DNA of 54,522 bases from JABDKJ01 sp039028335 (GTDB taxonomy: Bacteria; Bacteroidota; Bacteroidia; Flavobacteriales_D; JABDKJ01): positions 1-54,522 of the forward strand of contig JBCCIF010000007.1 in NCBI GenBank assembly GCA_039028335.1, written 5' to 3'. The notes under the pieces were generated by a model, which saw only the letters and a list, made by a program, of their open reading frames with translations, did not search any database and was not told the origin of the DNA. Below, one piece after another: positions 14,764 to 24,677 of the stretch (positions are counted from its first letter, which is position 1; every line of letters starts with the position of its first letter). A program made the position numbers and the translations under genes.

Positions 14764-17700
14764 CTATACTCTTTTAATTGGAACGACTAGTTCCACTTTT
14801 GTACCACTGGCTTTATTGGCGCCTGAATACAAATCTATAATTTTAAGACTGGCCTTTACGCCCATCTGCTGACCAACCAATTCAAGTCGTTTTCGGACAT
14901 TCTGACTGCCTTTAGAATTATGAAATTTATCTTTTCGATTCGCAGCATTTGCCCTTCCGACTCCATTGTCTTCTACAGTAATTTTTAAGAGATCTTCTTC
15001 GAGAGTTGAGAACCTTATTTTAATTTTTCTCTCTTCCTTATCCAAATGCCTCAGACCGTGAGCAAAAGCATTCTCAACTATCGGCTGAAGTAGTAAAGGC
15101 GGAATAAATACTTCTTCATATATCTCTTCAATTTGAAAATTCAAATCAATATCGATTGACTGACTGAATCGAAGTTTTTCTAACTGAGCATAATGCTCTA
15201 TGAGTTCTATCTCTTCCTCAAGTGATATCCATATTTGATTGCTGTAGTCCAATATTTTGCGAATCAATTTACCCAAAACAGCAAGATACTTTAAAGCCCG
15301 TTCTTCGTCATTCTCAAGAATAAAATACTGAATACCACTCATGGCATTGAAAATAAAATGTGGATTCATTTGAGATTGCAATGCCGTTTGTTCGAGCTCC
15401 TTTAGCTTGAGATTCAAGTCACTCTTACTTCGCAAATCATTTATTCTTTTTTGATTCCAAAAAAAGAAGCCAGAAGCCAAAATGAGAAATGCGATTGCCC
15501 ATGCATACCAGATTTCCCAAATTGGGGGACGCACGGATATATTTACAATCAGCGTTTCTTTGCTTTCAACGCCATCTTTCGTTTCTGCCGAAATCTCTAA
15601 AGTATATTCTCCACTCCCAATATTATTGAGGTAGATGGATTGCCTAGGTATGCTAATCCATTCTTTTTGATCTGGTAATAGTCGGTATGAATATTTTAAT
15701 TTAGAGGAAGTGCTTAAATGCACAGCCGTAAAATCAAATTTTAGAGAACTGTTTCGCCAATTCATAATTATTGGGTTTGTTCCTTCAAGAATAGGGGTGC
15801 CATCTATCGCTACTTCTTCGAAAAACAAGCGTGGCTCATGTCTATTCTTGCTTATGTTTTCACTATTGAAGTGTGTAATACCTTTCCTTCCTGCAAAGAA
15901 CAATTCTCCGTTATCATTGAGAAAAACGCCTCTTTCATAGAAGTAGGGATTTACTATTCCATCTTCTTGATTGAAATGTGTCCATTCACTATGCTTGGTA
16001 TTAAATCGACTGATGTAATTATTATTACTAATCCAAACCTCTGACGGATTAAGACAAACTACACCATTCGCTCGTATGTTTGCCAATTCTTGATCGTGTA
16101 AAAAATTAGTCCATTCTCCACTCTCTGAGTTGAATTTTTCGATGCCTGTTGATGTTGCCAACCATAAAATTCCGTCCTTATCAATATCAATATCCTCGAT
16201 TCGATTTCCTTGCAAACTGTTTGCTTCATTTTCGTTATTTCGATAATTGATCAACTCAGTGCTGTTAACTTGCCAACAATACAATCCTTCTCCAAGTGTA
16301 GCAATCCACATGGCATTTTCGTCATCGAAAACTAGGCCTCGAGCTCCTTTAATATCAACTACTTTCTCACATTTCTCCGAACTTGACCATGACCAAATCC
16401 CCCTGCTTCCCGCAATGAAGAACTGACCATTTCTCTTCACAATTTCGTATTGGGTTCCCTCAATTGGAATACGTCTGAGCACCTTTAACTCCTTCGCATG
16501 AAAAACTTGACATCCACCTGCCCCACAAATGAGATATTCATTTTTTCTATAATGCGCAATGGCATATATCGTCTTAGAGATTAAGCCTTCATCAATATGA
16601 TGATAGGTATCTTTTTCCTTCGACCAAACAACGATACCATGTCCCCACAATGCCTGAATTCGAAAGTCCTTATCGTCATATATCGCTGATGTTGATTGAT
16701 AATCACCTGTGGGATTAGCAAAGTGAACAAATCGTTTCCCTGTATTCGACCATTTGTGCATACCACCCCCACAAAACCAAACGTTTCCAAATGAATCTAA
16801 AAATGGATTGCGGGTGAAATTGGTGAAATTACCCGGTTTCAAGTCATAGTCCTTTCCTTCAAAAAATGCAGTGCTTTTTGAGGCCAAGTGATGACGATAA
16901 ACACCTTGTCTTCCGGCAGCAATCCAAATATAGCCTAATTGATCATGACAAACATGAATACGATTGGCGGAACTCATATCGCCTATGAAAGGATAGGGCT
17001 TGCACTTCATCTCATCCACATCAACAATGTAGACACCCGTTTCATCTTTTGCACCGATCCAAACCTGTCCTTTTTCATCTATGTCCATGCTGCTGATCGA
17101 TTTGCTTTTTAAAGCATCATCCAAAGCTGGCATCCAATCTTTTTGTTTTTGATCATATACGAAAAAACCGTTTTGAGTTCCAAGCAGCAAAAATCCTAGT
17201 TGATGATAGAGAATGCAATTGATTTCATTGGCTTTAATGACATTTGGCAAATCGATACTCCGTGAGCTCAGCCGGTCAATTTCATTTCCATTGAATTCAT
17301 ATAATGCCAAATCAGAAACGACATATGTGGTAGTTGATTGAGCGTGTTCTATCCATTTAATTCTTTTAGAGCGTTTCCCTTCAAATTCAAGTAAAGAGTC
17401 AGGAATCCCCTTGGAAATTTTCAATCGAGGATGATAAATACTGAGACCTTGATCTCTGGTTCCCACCCAAATGTTTTCATTCACATCAATGGCCAAGGCC
17501 GTGCATAAATTGGACGACTGATTGTTCTTATCTTCATCTTGATTCTTAATATTCTCAAATTCGTAACCATTATAACAGTAGAGCCCGTTGTATGAAGCGA
17601 GCCAAAGGCGGCCCAAAGAATCCTGATCGATATCATTGATCAGGTGGTAATCCAATCCCGACTCCTCCCGATAATTTTTAAAAAAAACTTCTCTGTCTTG

Positions 17701-17781
17701 TCCAATTCCGGAGTTTTGGAAAAGCAGTTGAAAGATGCAACATATAAATAGGTATTTATATAAGGAATGTATCTCTAACAT
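14764..17781 (-). CDS. LytS-like sensor histidine kinase with two-component propeller
   Basis: 1005 residues. A signal peptide (about 8-28) precedes a periplasmic beta-propeller of Reg_prop repeats to about residue 680, recognisable by repeated units of the type D-x-x-G-x-L/V-W-L/I-A/G-T/S (for example DQDSLGRLWLAS, DKDGILWLATSTG). A Y_Y_Y domain follows (about 690-760), then one membrane helix (about 765-783). The cytoplasmic part holds the His_kinase domain, with the phosphorylated His in QMNPHFIFNAM near residue 807, and a HATPase_c domain (ENAFAHGLRH, DNGVGRANAANR). Such hybrid-free LytS-type sensors are common in Bacteroidota and detect external polymers or signals through the propeller. 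It is the first gene of the pair with the LytTR regulator. Confidence 0.95.
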   Translation of the reverse strand: MLEIHSLYKYLFICCIFQLLFQNSGIGQDREVFFKNYREESGLDYHLINDIDQDSLGRLWLASYNGLYCYNGYEFENIKNQDEDKNNQSSNLCTALAIDVNENIWVGTRDQGLSIYHPRLKISKGIPDSLLEFEGKRSKRIKWIEHAQSTTTYVVSDLALYEFNGNEIDRLSSRSIDLPNVIKANEINCILYHQLGFLLLGTQNGFFVYDQKQKDWMPALDDALKSKSISSMDIDEKGQVWIGAKDETGVYIVDVDEMKCKPYPFIGDMSSANRIHVCHDQLGYIWIAAGRQGVYRHHLASKSTAFFEGKDYDLKPGNFTNFTRNPFLDSFGNVWFCGGGMHKWSNTGKRFVHFANPTGDYQSTSAIYDDKDFRIQALWGHGIVVWSKEKDTYHHIDEGLISKTIYAIAHYRKNEYLICGAGGCQVFHAKELKVLRRIPIEGTQYEIVKRNGQFFIAGSRGIWSWSSSEKCEKVVDIKGARGLVFDDENAMWIATLGEGLYCWQVNSTELINYRNNENEANSLQGNRIEDIDIDKDGILWLATSTGIEKFNSESGEWTNFLHDQELANIRANGVVCLNPSEVWISNNNYISRFNTKHSEWTHFNQEDGIVNPYFYERGVFLNDNGELFFAGRKGITHFNSENISKNRHEPRLFFEEVAIDGTPILEGTNPIIMNWRNSSLKFDFTAVHLSTSSKLKYSYRLLPDQKEWISIPRQSIYLNNIGSGEYTLEISAETKDGVESKETLIVNISVRPPIWEIWYAWAIAFLILASGFFFWNQKRINDLRSKSDLNLKLKELEQTALQSQMNPHFIFNAMSGIQYFILENDEERALKYLAVLGKLIRKILDYSNQIWISLEEEIELIEHYAQLEKLRFSQSIDIDLNFQIEEIYEEVFIPPLLLQPIVENAFAHGLRHLDKEERKIKIRFSTLEEDLLKITVEDNGVGRANAANRKDKFHNSKGSQNVRKRLELVGQQMGVKASLKIIDLYSGANKASGTKVELVVPIKRV

Positions 17782-18011
17782 GTTACTCTATCTCAGAGCT
17801 CTTAGATCTGTTTTAAATACTGCAAATTAGCTAATTCCAACAAAGAAGAATCCATTGTATTGATAATAGGGGCTGTTCAATTCATATTTAGCCTCCAAAA
17901 CAATCTCTACTGTGAATTTAATTTTCTCTATTTGAATTAAAATGAGACAATTATCAATCATAGATGCCCTATCGTCAAAATGGCGTGTTATTTACTTTGG
18001 TATGTCCTAAC

Positions 18012-18021
18012 TTCACGTGAA
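18012..18021. promoter_or_regulatory. Palindrome in the 290-base divergent region
   Basis: A perfect 10-base palindrome TTCACGTGAA lies 51 bases upstream of the serine hydrolase start, in the gap between the sensor-kinase gene and the hydrolase gene. It is the most regular element I see in 17782-18071. It may be a regulator site; no clear TAnnTTTG promoter element is evident on either strand. Confidence 0.3.
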
Positions 18022-18071
18022 ACGAAATACGATCCTACATTCTTTATAATAGAATTAACCTTTATCGCTCA

Positions 18072-21000
18072 ATGATTATTCAAGAACACAAGCAATGTCC
18101 AATTTCAGCTGAGACGCTTAAATTGCGGAATAGCATCCGAATCAATGCTATAGGTCTTTTTCTTTTGATTGGTTTTTTAGGTTGCACATTATTTCTCCAT
18201 TCTCAACTAGGAGGTCCAGGAAATTTAAATACAAGCCCTACTCCTGTTTTCAATATGGACAAATTCATTCATAAAGTAACCGAGAGGTTTAAAAATCCAA
18301 ATAATCCAGTTGCGGGTTATCAATTGGTTTTTGTTAAGGATGGCAACTTATATTATTCAGAAAGTGGAGGTGCTGCAATCTACTCTGAAGATAATGGAAC
18401 GAATGATATTCCAATGCTCAATACAACTCGTCAGAACATTTCGAGTGTAAGCAAATTCATATCCACGCTAACATTAGCCAATGTACTGGAAGAATATGGT
18501 ATCGATTGGGATGAACCTGTTTCAGATTACCTCAATGACTCATGGTTAATTAATATGGCGCCAGAGCACAGTAATCCCTTATCTCAATGCTATTTAACGT
18601 TTGAAAAACTAGTTCGTCACGAGAGCTGCTTAGATTTTGGAGTGGAAGGAAATTCCGGACCAAATCCGAACAATATCGATATGCAAGCCTTCTTGAGTTC
18701 GGATTCGATCAATATGACTTTTACTGAAGACAATACAGGAAACCTGTTTGACTATAATGATTATCGAAATGGAAATTTCACTCTTACTCGGATGCTTATA
18801 TCCAATATTTTCGCTATCAATAATATGGGATTTGACATGAGCGATCCAGACGATGTTCTCTCTGAATTTGACTCGGCAGATATCTACTACAGTTTGATCA
18901 ATCTCTATATCTATCAACCATTGGGAATTAATGCCCCGATTTCTAATAACGCTTTACAAGACTTCCACAATGGACCAGATGCTCCTCGAGCTCATCAATT
19001 CCCCTTTAATAGAGACAGCTTAACCTGTGGTGGGAGTTTAGGCTGGATGGCAGGCAATCCTTCTGCACCAAATTCTGCAGGAGGAAGTGGATTAGCATTA
19101 AGTACATTGGAATTAGCTGAAATTCTTGCATTCTTCAATAATGACAATAATGAAACCATCATTTCAAATAGCCAGAGAGATTATATTATGAACAATAATT
19201 TAGGTCTAGCTGCGAATGAGGTTAATAATGGGACTACTCCTTTTGGAGACTTCTATTTCAAGAATGGGACTAGAGGTCCAGGATGCCCAGGAGGAAGCGC
19301 ACCAAATTCTATTAAGCGGGCAACTATGAGCTTCATTGCCATTTATCCAAATAATGTAGAATTGGTTATGCTCACTAATTCACGGATCAATTTTAGAACA
19401 GCAGCAGCAAATGATTGGGCAGATTGCTGGGAGATGGATTGCAATTCTTTTGTGCATACGACTGCCGAAGGGTCGATTACAGATAATCGATCTAAAATCG
19501 AAAATGTCAGCACGGATAACAACCCAAATAAATTGCTGTTTATCACAAATAATTTTACCTCATCACTACAAATAAATCCATCGCCAACGGCATCTTATTT
19601 TGAAAACAACCATTGGTGGCTTTATAAAGAAGATGGATCGAATATGGAGAAAGGAAAGCGATTCAATGTATTGGCTTTTGATCAAGAATATCCATTGGCA
19701 TTTCGTCATAATCACATTCCAAATGTAAATGGATCAGCTCCTCATGTGAGTGTTTTAGACCATCCGGAATTGAATGGAAAACCAGACGCCAAAATATTTG
19801 TAACTCAGCACTTTGATGGACCTAGTGGTGTCCTTAATAATCACTCTATTGGAGTTTGGTATGATGGAAATAATTGGACCATTTTCAATCAGGACTTAAG
19901 TCCTATGGTTGCTGATGCATCATTTAATGTTTTAATAAATCATCACTATCTCTTTACAGAAAACATTTCATCTCCATTTGGAAGTTTCTTTGGATTATCT
20001 GAACCTGAATTACCCCTTTCGGAACAGGAAAGGTCCCAAATGATTTTTGCAAGCAATACACTTTCACCTAACGGACAATTCAATGATGCGGAAGTTGGTG
20101 TTTGGTTTACCAATGATCAATGGAATATTTATAATGAAAACGGCAACTTTTTTTTAGGTGGCACAAAAATGAATATTCTAAAAATGGAAGATTGTGAATG
20201 CTGTGGAGAAAATCCAGGAGAATTTTCAAATTTGAACTTTGACTGGTGCGCAAATTCCCCAAGCCATACATGTTCTGATTCTAGAGACACCGTTTTATGT
20301 GCGGAGGATTTCTCAGTTTTCCAACCCATCGCTTATGATCAGTGCAAAACTTTTCAAACCACTTTAAACTCCATTTCGCAGGACTTCTCACCAGAAGGAC
20401 TTCCAAGAATTTCCATCCAAGTCGATCTGGACTACTTCGACTTAAATATAGGAGAGGTTTTTACCACTATTGTTCTTGACACCCTTCCTCCAGAAATGAT
20501 TGGGATTCCAGAAGACATGATTGTTAGCTGTAATATCCCTCCAATACCCGAGGTAATAGTAGTAACGGATAATTGCTCAGAAAATATTATCCCTGAACTT
20601 GTAGAAGTGACTGAGGGTGAAGATTGTAATTTCAAAATTACGCGAACATTTACTGCAATCGATTCAGCAGGAAATTCTAGTACTCAAAGTTATTGTATTT
20701 ACAGTGGCACATATGCCGATCAAGATAATGATGGAACAACTATTTTGGAAGATTGCGATGACAATGACCCAACAATTTTTCCAGGGGCAAATGAACTATG
20801 CGATGGATTAGACAATGATTGTGACGAACTAATTGATGAACAATGCATGGATTGTATTGCCGATAACTTTCTGAATGCGCCTTCAGGTATGATAGCAGAT
20901 CAATCTATCAATGCAGGAACAGCAACACAACTTAAATGGAATCACTATTCTGACGCTAGTGACGGTTGCATACTTCAAGGAGCGACCAGTGACGGAATAA

Positions 21001-21584
21001 ATCAAACGAGTGGCCTGGGAAGTATTTTAATTCAAGGAAGTAATGTCCAAGGAAACAATGAGGGATATGATTTTTCTTCTGCACTCTCTCCTAATAGTAC
21101 CTACTTGCTATTTAATCCAACGACTTTTCCAAATGGAAATTTTAACCAACTGATTCCGGGGGAAACGTACATGTGGCGTGTGCGATGCGGATGCGTAATT
21201 GACTTCAGCATACCTCTTCCCGATCGATTGGCTTTAAGTAATCTTCATCTGTCTCCTTGGTCACCATTCAATTTCTTTGACAACCTCAATAATGCACCGA
21301 TACATAATAATGCCCCATCCAATTATCAATCAAAATCCCAAGGTGTCAGCTCTTCTTTGTCACTTTATCCAAATCCAAGTGGCGGAGAAATTGGGTTCAA
21401 TTCTCCTGGATGGGAAGGAGATGTATTTATTGAGATCATTGATTTGCAAGGAAGGAAAGTCTTTAGCAATTCCTATTCACATTTACCTCAATCTATTGTG
21501 GTCGAGCAGTTTAATTCAGGAATTCATTTTGTGAAATTGACAAGCAAAACGGATGTAATTACTTTGAAAATTTTCTTCTACTGA
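18072..21584 (+). CDS. Secreted beta-lactamase-fold serine hydrolase with MopE-like and T9SS domains
   Basis: 1170 residues. After a long N-region and a hydrophobic signal (about 24-45), residues about 60-460 form a class C beta-lactamase-type domain: SVSK with nucleophile S125 and K128, YRN in DYRNGNF as the YxN motif, and GGSLGWM with a following GGSGLALSTLELAEIL block. A middle region of about 400 residues has WWLYKEDGSNM-type and WTIFNQD-type repeats, and a Cys-containing HYR-like stretch. Near 880-925 is a MopE-type metal-binding motif (DQDNDGTT, EDCDDNDPTIFPGA, CDGLDNDCDELIDEQC). The C-terminal 75 residues are a T9SS sorting domain (LYPNPSGGEIG). It should be exported and anchored or released at the cell surface. 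The substrate is unknown: peptidase, esterase and lactamase activities are all possible for this fold. Confidence 0.9.
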   Translation: MIIQEHKQCPISAETLKLRNSIRINAIGLFLLIGFLGCTLFLHSQLGGPGNLNTSPTPVFNMDKFIHKVTERFKNPNNPVAGYQLVFVKDGNLYYSESGGAAIYSEDNGTNDIPMLNTTRQNISSVSKFISTLTLANVLEEYGIDWDEPVSDYLNDSWLINMAPEHSNPLSQCYLTFEKLVRHESCLDFGVEGNSGPNPNNIDMQAFLSSDSINMTFTEDNTGNLFDYNDYRNGNFTLTRMLISNIFAINNMGFDMSDPDDVLSEFDSADIYYSLINLYIYQPLGINAPISNNALQDFHNGPDAPRAHQFPFNRDSLTCGGSLGWMAGNPSAPNSAGGSGLALSTLELAEILAFFNNDNNETIISNSQRDYIMNNNLGLAANEVNNGTTPFGDFYFKNGTRGPGCPGGSAPNSIKRATMSFIAIYPNNVELVMLTNSRINFRTAAANDWADCWEMDCNSFVHTTAEGSITDNRSKIENVSTDNNPNKLLFITNNFTSSLQINPSPTASYFENNHWWLYKEDGSNMEKGKRFNVLAFDQEYPLAFRHNHIPNVNGSAPHVSVLDHPELNGKPDAKIFVTQHFDGPSGVLNNHSIGVWYDGNNWTIFNQDLSPMVADASFNVLINHHYLFTENISSPFGSFFGLSEPELPLSEQERSQMIFASNTLSPNGQFNDAEVGVWFTNDQWNIYNENGNFFLGGTKMNILKMEDCECCGENPGEFSNLNFDWCANSPSHTCSDSRDTVLCAEDFSVFQPIAYDQCKTFQTTLNSISQDFSPEGLPRISIQVDLDYFDLNIGEVFTTIVLDTLPPEMIGIPEDMIVSCNIPPIPEVIVVTDNCSENIIPELVEVTEGEDCNFKITRTFTAIDSAGNSSTQSYCIYSGTYADQDNDGTTILEDCDDNDPTIFPGANELCDGLDNDCDELIDEQCMDCIADNFLNAPSGMIADQSINAGTATQLKWNHYSDASDGCILQGATSDGINQTSGLGSILIQGSNVQGNNEGYDFSSALSPNSTYLLFNPTTFPNGNFNQLIPGETYMWRVRCGCVIDFSIPLPDRLALSNLHLSPWSPFNFFDNLNNAPIHNNAPSNYQSKSQGVSSSLSLYPNPSGGEIGFNSPGWEGDVFIEIIDLQGRKVFSNSYSHLPQSIVVEQFNSGIHFVKLTSKTDVITLKIFFY

Positions 21585-21649
21585 CAAGCTATTCTCAATG
21601 TTAAAACACTTTTGAATAAAATATCTCTAAGTGATTTTCTTAAAACTCA

Positions 21650-22033
21650 TCACTCTTCATTCAAGCCCTTGACAAAGGCCCTTGTAATTGTCGAATCATA
21701 AATTATTTTTAAGCTGACAATCCTACTCTCTGCATCCAATTCGAAAATATCTACCACATCGAATTCCAATTCCTTGCCATTTTTTAATGTCCATTTATAT
21801 TTGAAATAGAGGGCAAAACTATTTCCTTCGACATCATCGTAAAATCCCTTAAAACTCAATTGTGAGTTCAAGGTATCACTTCGCAATTTTTGATAAAACA
21901 CAGCGGCTTTTTCTTGACCGTATACAGGAGAGTCCACCAGGCCATCCTTATGAAATAATGCGATCACTTTATCCATCTCATTCTTCTCAAGATGCAATAA
22001 ATATTCATGAGCTATTCTCTTTTTTGAGTTCAT
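21650..22033 (-). CDS. SnoaL/NTF2-like protein
   Basis: 127 residues, no signal peptide. The pattern AHEYLLHLEKNEMDKVIALFHKDGLVDSPVYGQ followed by a strand-rich half (quoted in part: HEYLLHLEKNEMDKV, DGLVDSP, VVDIFELDAESRI) is typical of nuclear transport factor 2/SnoaL-like proteins, small cone-shaped alpha+beta folds that may act as enzymes or ligand carriers. The function cannot be told from sequence. It is convergent with the serine hydrolase gene and separated from the next minus-strand gene by about 50 bases. Confidence 0.85.
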   Translation of the reverse strand: MNSKKRIAHEYLLHLEKNEMDKVIALFHKDGLVDSPVYGQEKAAVFYQKLRSDTLNSQLSFKGFYDDVEGNSFALYFKYKWTLKNGKELEFDVVDIFELDAESRIVSLKIIYDSTITRAFVKGLNEE

Positions 22034-22082
22034 TATTTGGTCAAATTTCCATTCAATAAAGTCGAGCTTTTCTAAATGGCAC

Positions 22083-22991
22083 TCAATATTTCGCCACTTT
22101 TAATTTTTTGCCTAAAATCATATTCTTGTGTTCTTCTTTCAATTGGTTCTCCCATCCTATGAGATACTCAGTAAATGGACTAATATTGAGCGAATCCAAT
22201 TTACGATAAGGAAATGCCATAATCTCATTTGGAAATTCTCTCATGGCAAATGCCTTTTTACGAATGGCTTTTTTCTTTTTGTCAAAAGGCGAAATATATA
22301 GATCCCATGCACCGAATAGGTGCAAAAACTCGTGCGCGATTACGGCTGGTTCTTTGAAGCTGACAATGGCATATTCTGGTTGATCATCCGCTGAACAATG
22401 TATTGCGCATGAAATTTCATCTGTATAATAGTTATTGATAAAATACATGAGGGCAACATTGTCTGTTTTATGTAAATCTCTCAATCGAGCGATGAGCCGT
22501 TCTCTATTCCCTGGTTTTACTTTTGTTCTGGTTACATCAGATGTATCTGTACCCAATGTCTTAAGAGCAGTATATGCAATTTTATCTGCCCATTTATCTA
22601 CATTTTTCACACCATTCAATCCGAAAATAGTTTGTGATAAACTCTTTCTCACCAATTTTCCTTCAATAGGAATGGTTTTCCTTTGATTCTGGTGATATTC
22701 AAGTTGTATACTTAATGGGACGCCCTTCTCTTTAGATGTAGACTCAATCCATGCTAAGGCATTTTCAATTGAATCTAAGGTAGAATAAATATCGTGCTCG
22801 GTCCAAGGGCCTGTATATTTCGAATCAACGAAAATGGCATATACGACAACATCACCTTTCAGTTTTTTGCAAACATTATTGTTCACCGAGGCTATATGAA
22901 ATTCTGTATGCTTGTGGGTCAATTTATTCCATGAAGCACAACTTAACAGAAATAAGAGGCAAAACGCGAGAATATAGATGTTTTTGGTCAT
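22083..22991 (-). CDS. Lipoprotein with metzincin-like HExxHxxGxxD motif
   Basis: 302 residues. The N-terminus is a lipoprotein signal (LLFLLSC, lipidated Cys at 18). The central part contains AHEFLHLFGAWD, residues 219-230, which fits HExxHxxGxxD (H220, E221, H224, G227, D230), the zinc motif of snapalysin-type metzincins with Asp as third ligand. A Met that could serve as the Met-turn lies downstream in PNEIMAFPYR. I do not recognise the family overall. An envelope-anchored metalloprotease is the best guess, with the catalytic motif seen and the activity inferred. It is flanked by other small secreted proteins with no obvious pathway link. Confidence 0.82.
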   Translation of the reverse strand: MTKNIYILAFCLLFLLSCASWNKLTHKHTEFHIASVNNNVCKKLKGDVVVYAIFVDSKYTGPWTEHDIYSTLDSIENALAWIESTSKEKGVPLSIQLEYHQNQRKTIPIEGKLVRKSLSQTIFGLNGVKNVDKWADKIAYTALKTLGTDTSDVTRTKVKPGNRERLIARLRDLHKTDNVALMYFINNYYTDEISCAIHCSADDQPEYAIVSFKEPAVIAHEFLHLFGAWDLYISPFDKKKKAIRKKAFAMREFPNEIMAFPYRKLDSLNISPFTEYLIGWENQLKEEHKNMILGKKLKVAKY

Positions 22992-23021
22992 TTGAATGGA
23001 TAGTTTGCTTATATGCGAATA

Positions 23022-23645
23022 CTATCCCTTCAAAATCTGTTCCAAAGCCTTTTCTGGAATCAATTGTTTAAGAAGTTCTTCTTGACTCACATTGTATTTG
23101 ATATAGCTCCAATCATTGAAATTCTTCTCTGAAATGGCAATCATCGATTTTTTTGCTTTGATATTAAAGGTCTTTTTATCACCGACATACTTGACATTCT
23201 CTTTCCCATAAATTTCTACAAAGCCCTGGGTCAATTGATCTTTCGCATCCAGCATATTTCCGCTAATCTTAACTGAGATATCGCTATCATAATAAACTCT
23301 ACAAAACTCTTTACCCTCCGCTTCTGTTAAGCCAGATATTCTTTCTATTTTATTGAAATCCGTCTTCAATTCCATTCCCATATCTTCCATCTGATTAAAA
23401 GCTTGTGTCATCTGATCTCTTGTGATGAAATCAAATAATTTAGGGTATATCATTTCCATCACCTCATTCCATTTTCCTTTGTTGAAAGCGTCCAGGTAAT
23501 TTCTAATATCTAAATCAAATTTCTTCATCAAGTCACTTTCTTGAACTGTTGTATTCTCAAATGACTCTGAAAAGTAGATCTCTTTAGCTGAATAGCTAAG
23601 AATGAAAATAAATGTAAGAGAAGTGACGAGCAGGTTAATTTTCAT
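23022..23645 (-). CDS. Uncharacterised secreted protein
   Basis: 207 residues with a signal peptide (residues 1-20). The mature part starts with an acidic helix, then LDAFNKGKWNEVMEMIYPKLFDFITRDQ-like sequence (motif parts YLDAFNKGKWNEV and MIYPKLFD), a pattern seen in small NTF2-like secreted proteins of Bacteroidota. The C-terminus is Lys/Glu-rich (SQEELLKQLIPEKALEQILKG). No catalytic motif. It precedes the lipoprotein metalloprotease gene by about 30 bases and may be cotranscribed with it. Confidence 0.8.
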   Translation of the reverse strand: MKINLLVTSLTFIFILSYSAKEIYFSESFENTTVQESDLMKKFDLDIRNYLDAFNKGKWNEVMEMIYPKLFDFITRDQMTQAFNQMEDMGMELKTDFNKIERISGLTEAEGKEFCRVYYDSDISVKISGNMLDAKDQLTQGFVEIYGKENVKYVGDKKTFNIKAKKSMIAISEKNFNDWSYIKYNVSQEELLKQLIPEKALEQILKG

Positions 23646-23821
23646 GGTTCTTTTTAAAGCTTAGGTCAACAAATGTAGGCTTTCTCTTTTTACTTTAACC
23701 AATTTTTGAATCCAGTTCGGACTTGAATGATTTAAGGGTGTAATTCAAGATTTTCCTTCTATTGCTAACCCTTTCTTTTCAACTGAGCAATAGAATAGCC
23801 TCGGTAATTTTTTTCCTTATT

Positions 23822-24673
23822 TCAATACGTGCGTGTCATATTTTCATCGACACAAATAATAAAGTCAGCAAGACCTCTATTCTCTTTCAAAAATTCATGA
23901 ACATTTCTTTGAAGTACAGTTGATATTGTTCCAAAATCTAAATCGCTTCGATCTCTTTTTAAATACCATAATATTCCTTCATAGTTATTCGAATGAAATG
24001 CCCCATTATAATGAATGAACAGTGACCCTTCCTGATGATTTTTCAAGATGAAATTGGCCATTGTGGCATCTTTAATTGCTTGGGCCATAACCAATTTAGG
24101 ACTACCGTGATCACCCATCATCGTAAGAATCTTTTTATAATTTGGTAGTTCGCTATCAAAGGGAATTGGTAAAGGCGCTATCCATTTTTTTTCTTTCTGG
24201 CTTAAAGAGTCTAACGTTTCAAATCCTCGCTTATAAACCCTGTTTGCATATCTTCTTGGAATATTTGTAGCAATAAACCGAATTTCATTTTCCTTAGCGA
24301 AATCAACAAGGGGAGCATAATCTGTTTTGTAGTTATTCCATAAACGAGCAATAGAGTCAAATTCATGAAATGTAATTATTCCAGTTAGATAATCATTCAA
24401 CTCTATTTGATTGTCTGCTTCAAGCATTTCGGCCCCCAAGACCAATTTTCTTTGTTGGTAAAGATCTGCTGTCATTTCAAATTGCAGCCAATGAGCAATG
24501 GGATCATTATGAAGTTCACCAAACAAGATAACATCCTTTTTCTCCAAAGCTTTGAGCATTTTCTTGTAAGATGTCTTTTTCCCATTTGAATTATAAATTA
24601 TATGAGAACTTTTCTGGCCGTAATTTAATTTCCAAGCAAACAGCAACAAGATGATGAATACGAAATATTTCAT
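23822..24673 (-). CDS. ChaN/Tiki-family secreted protein
   Basis: 283 residues with a signal peptide (1-19). The domain starts with the ILFGELHNDPIAHW motif (about residues 53-66), characteristic of the ChaN family (heme-binding lipoprotein-like, formerly DUF399), which shares the Tiki/EreA-type fold. A second conserved part is LVLGAEMLEADNQIELNDYL, and a GSLFIHYNGAFHSNN stretch carries further conserved His residues. There is no lipobox, so it is probably periplasmic. Known members bind heme or have proposed roles in iron handling; I do not infer a substrate here. A TAnnTTTG element lies just before the start codon. Confidence 0.88.
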   Translation of the reverse strand: MKYFVFIILLLFAWKLNYGQKSSHIIYNSNGKKTSYKKMLKALEKKDVILFGELHNDPIAHWLQFEMTADLYQQRKLVLGAEMLEADNQIELNDYLTGIITFHEFDSIARLWNNYKTDYAPLVDFAKENEIRFIATNIPRRYANRVYKRGFETLDSLSQKEKKWIAPLPIPFDSELPNYKKILTMMGDHGSPKLVMAQAIKDATMANFILKNHQEGSLFIHYNGAFHSNNYEGILWYLKRDRSDLDFGTISTVLQRNVHEFLKENRGLADFIICVDENMTRTY

Positions 24674-24677
24674 TCTG

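Noticed and set aside
18072..21584. A true beta-lactamase resistance gene
   Set aside because: The fold motifs are present, but the long multidomain form with a T9SS tail is not that of a resistance enzyme.
21630..21654. Hairpin AGTGAT/ATCACT between the hydrolase gene and the SnoaL-like gene
   Set aside because: The stem is only 6 bases and runs into the stop of the SnoaL-like gene, so it is too weak to call as a terminator.
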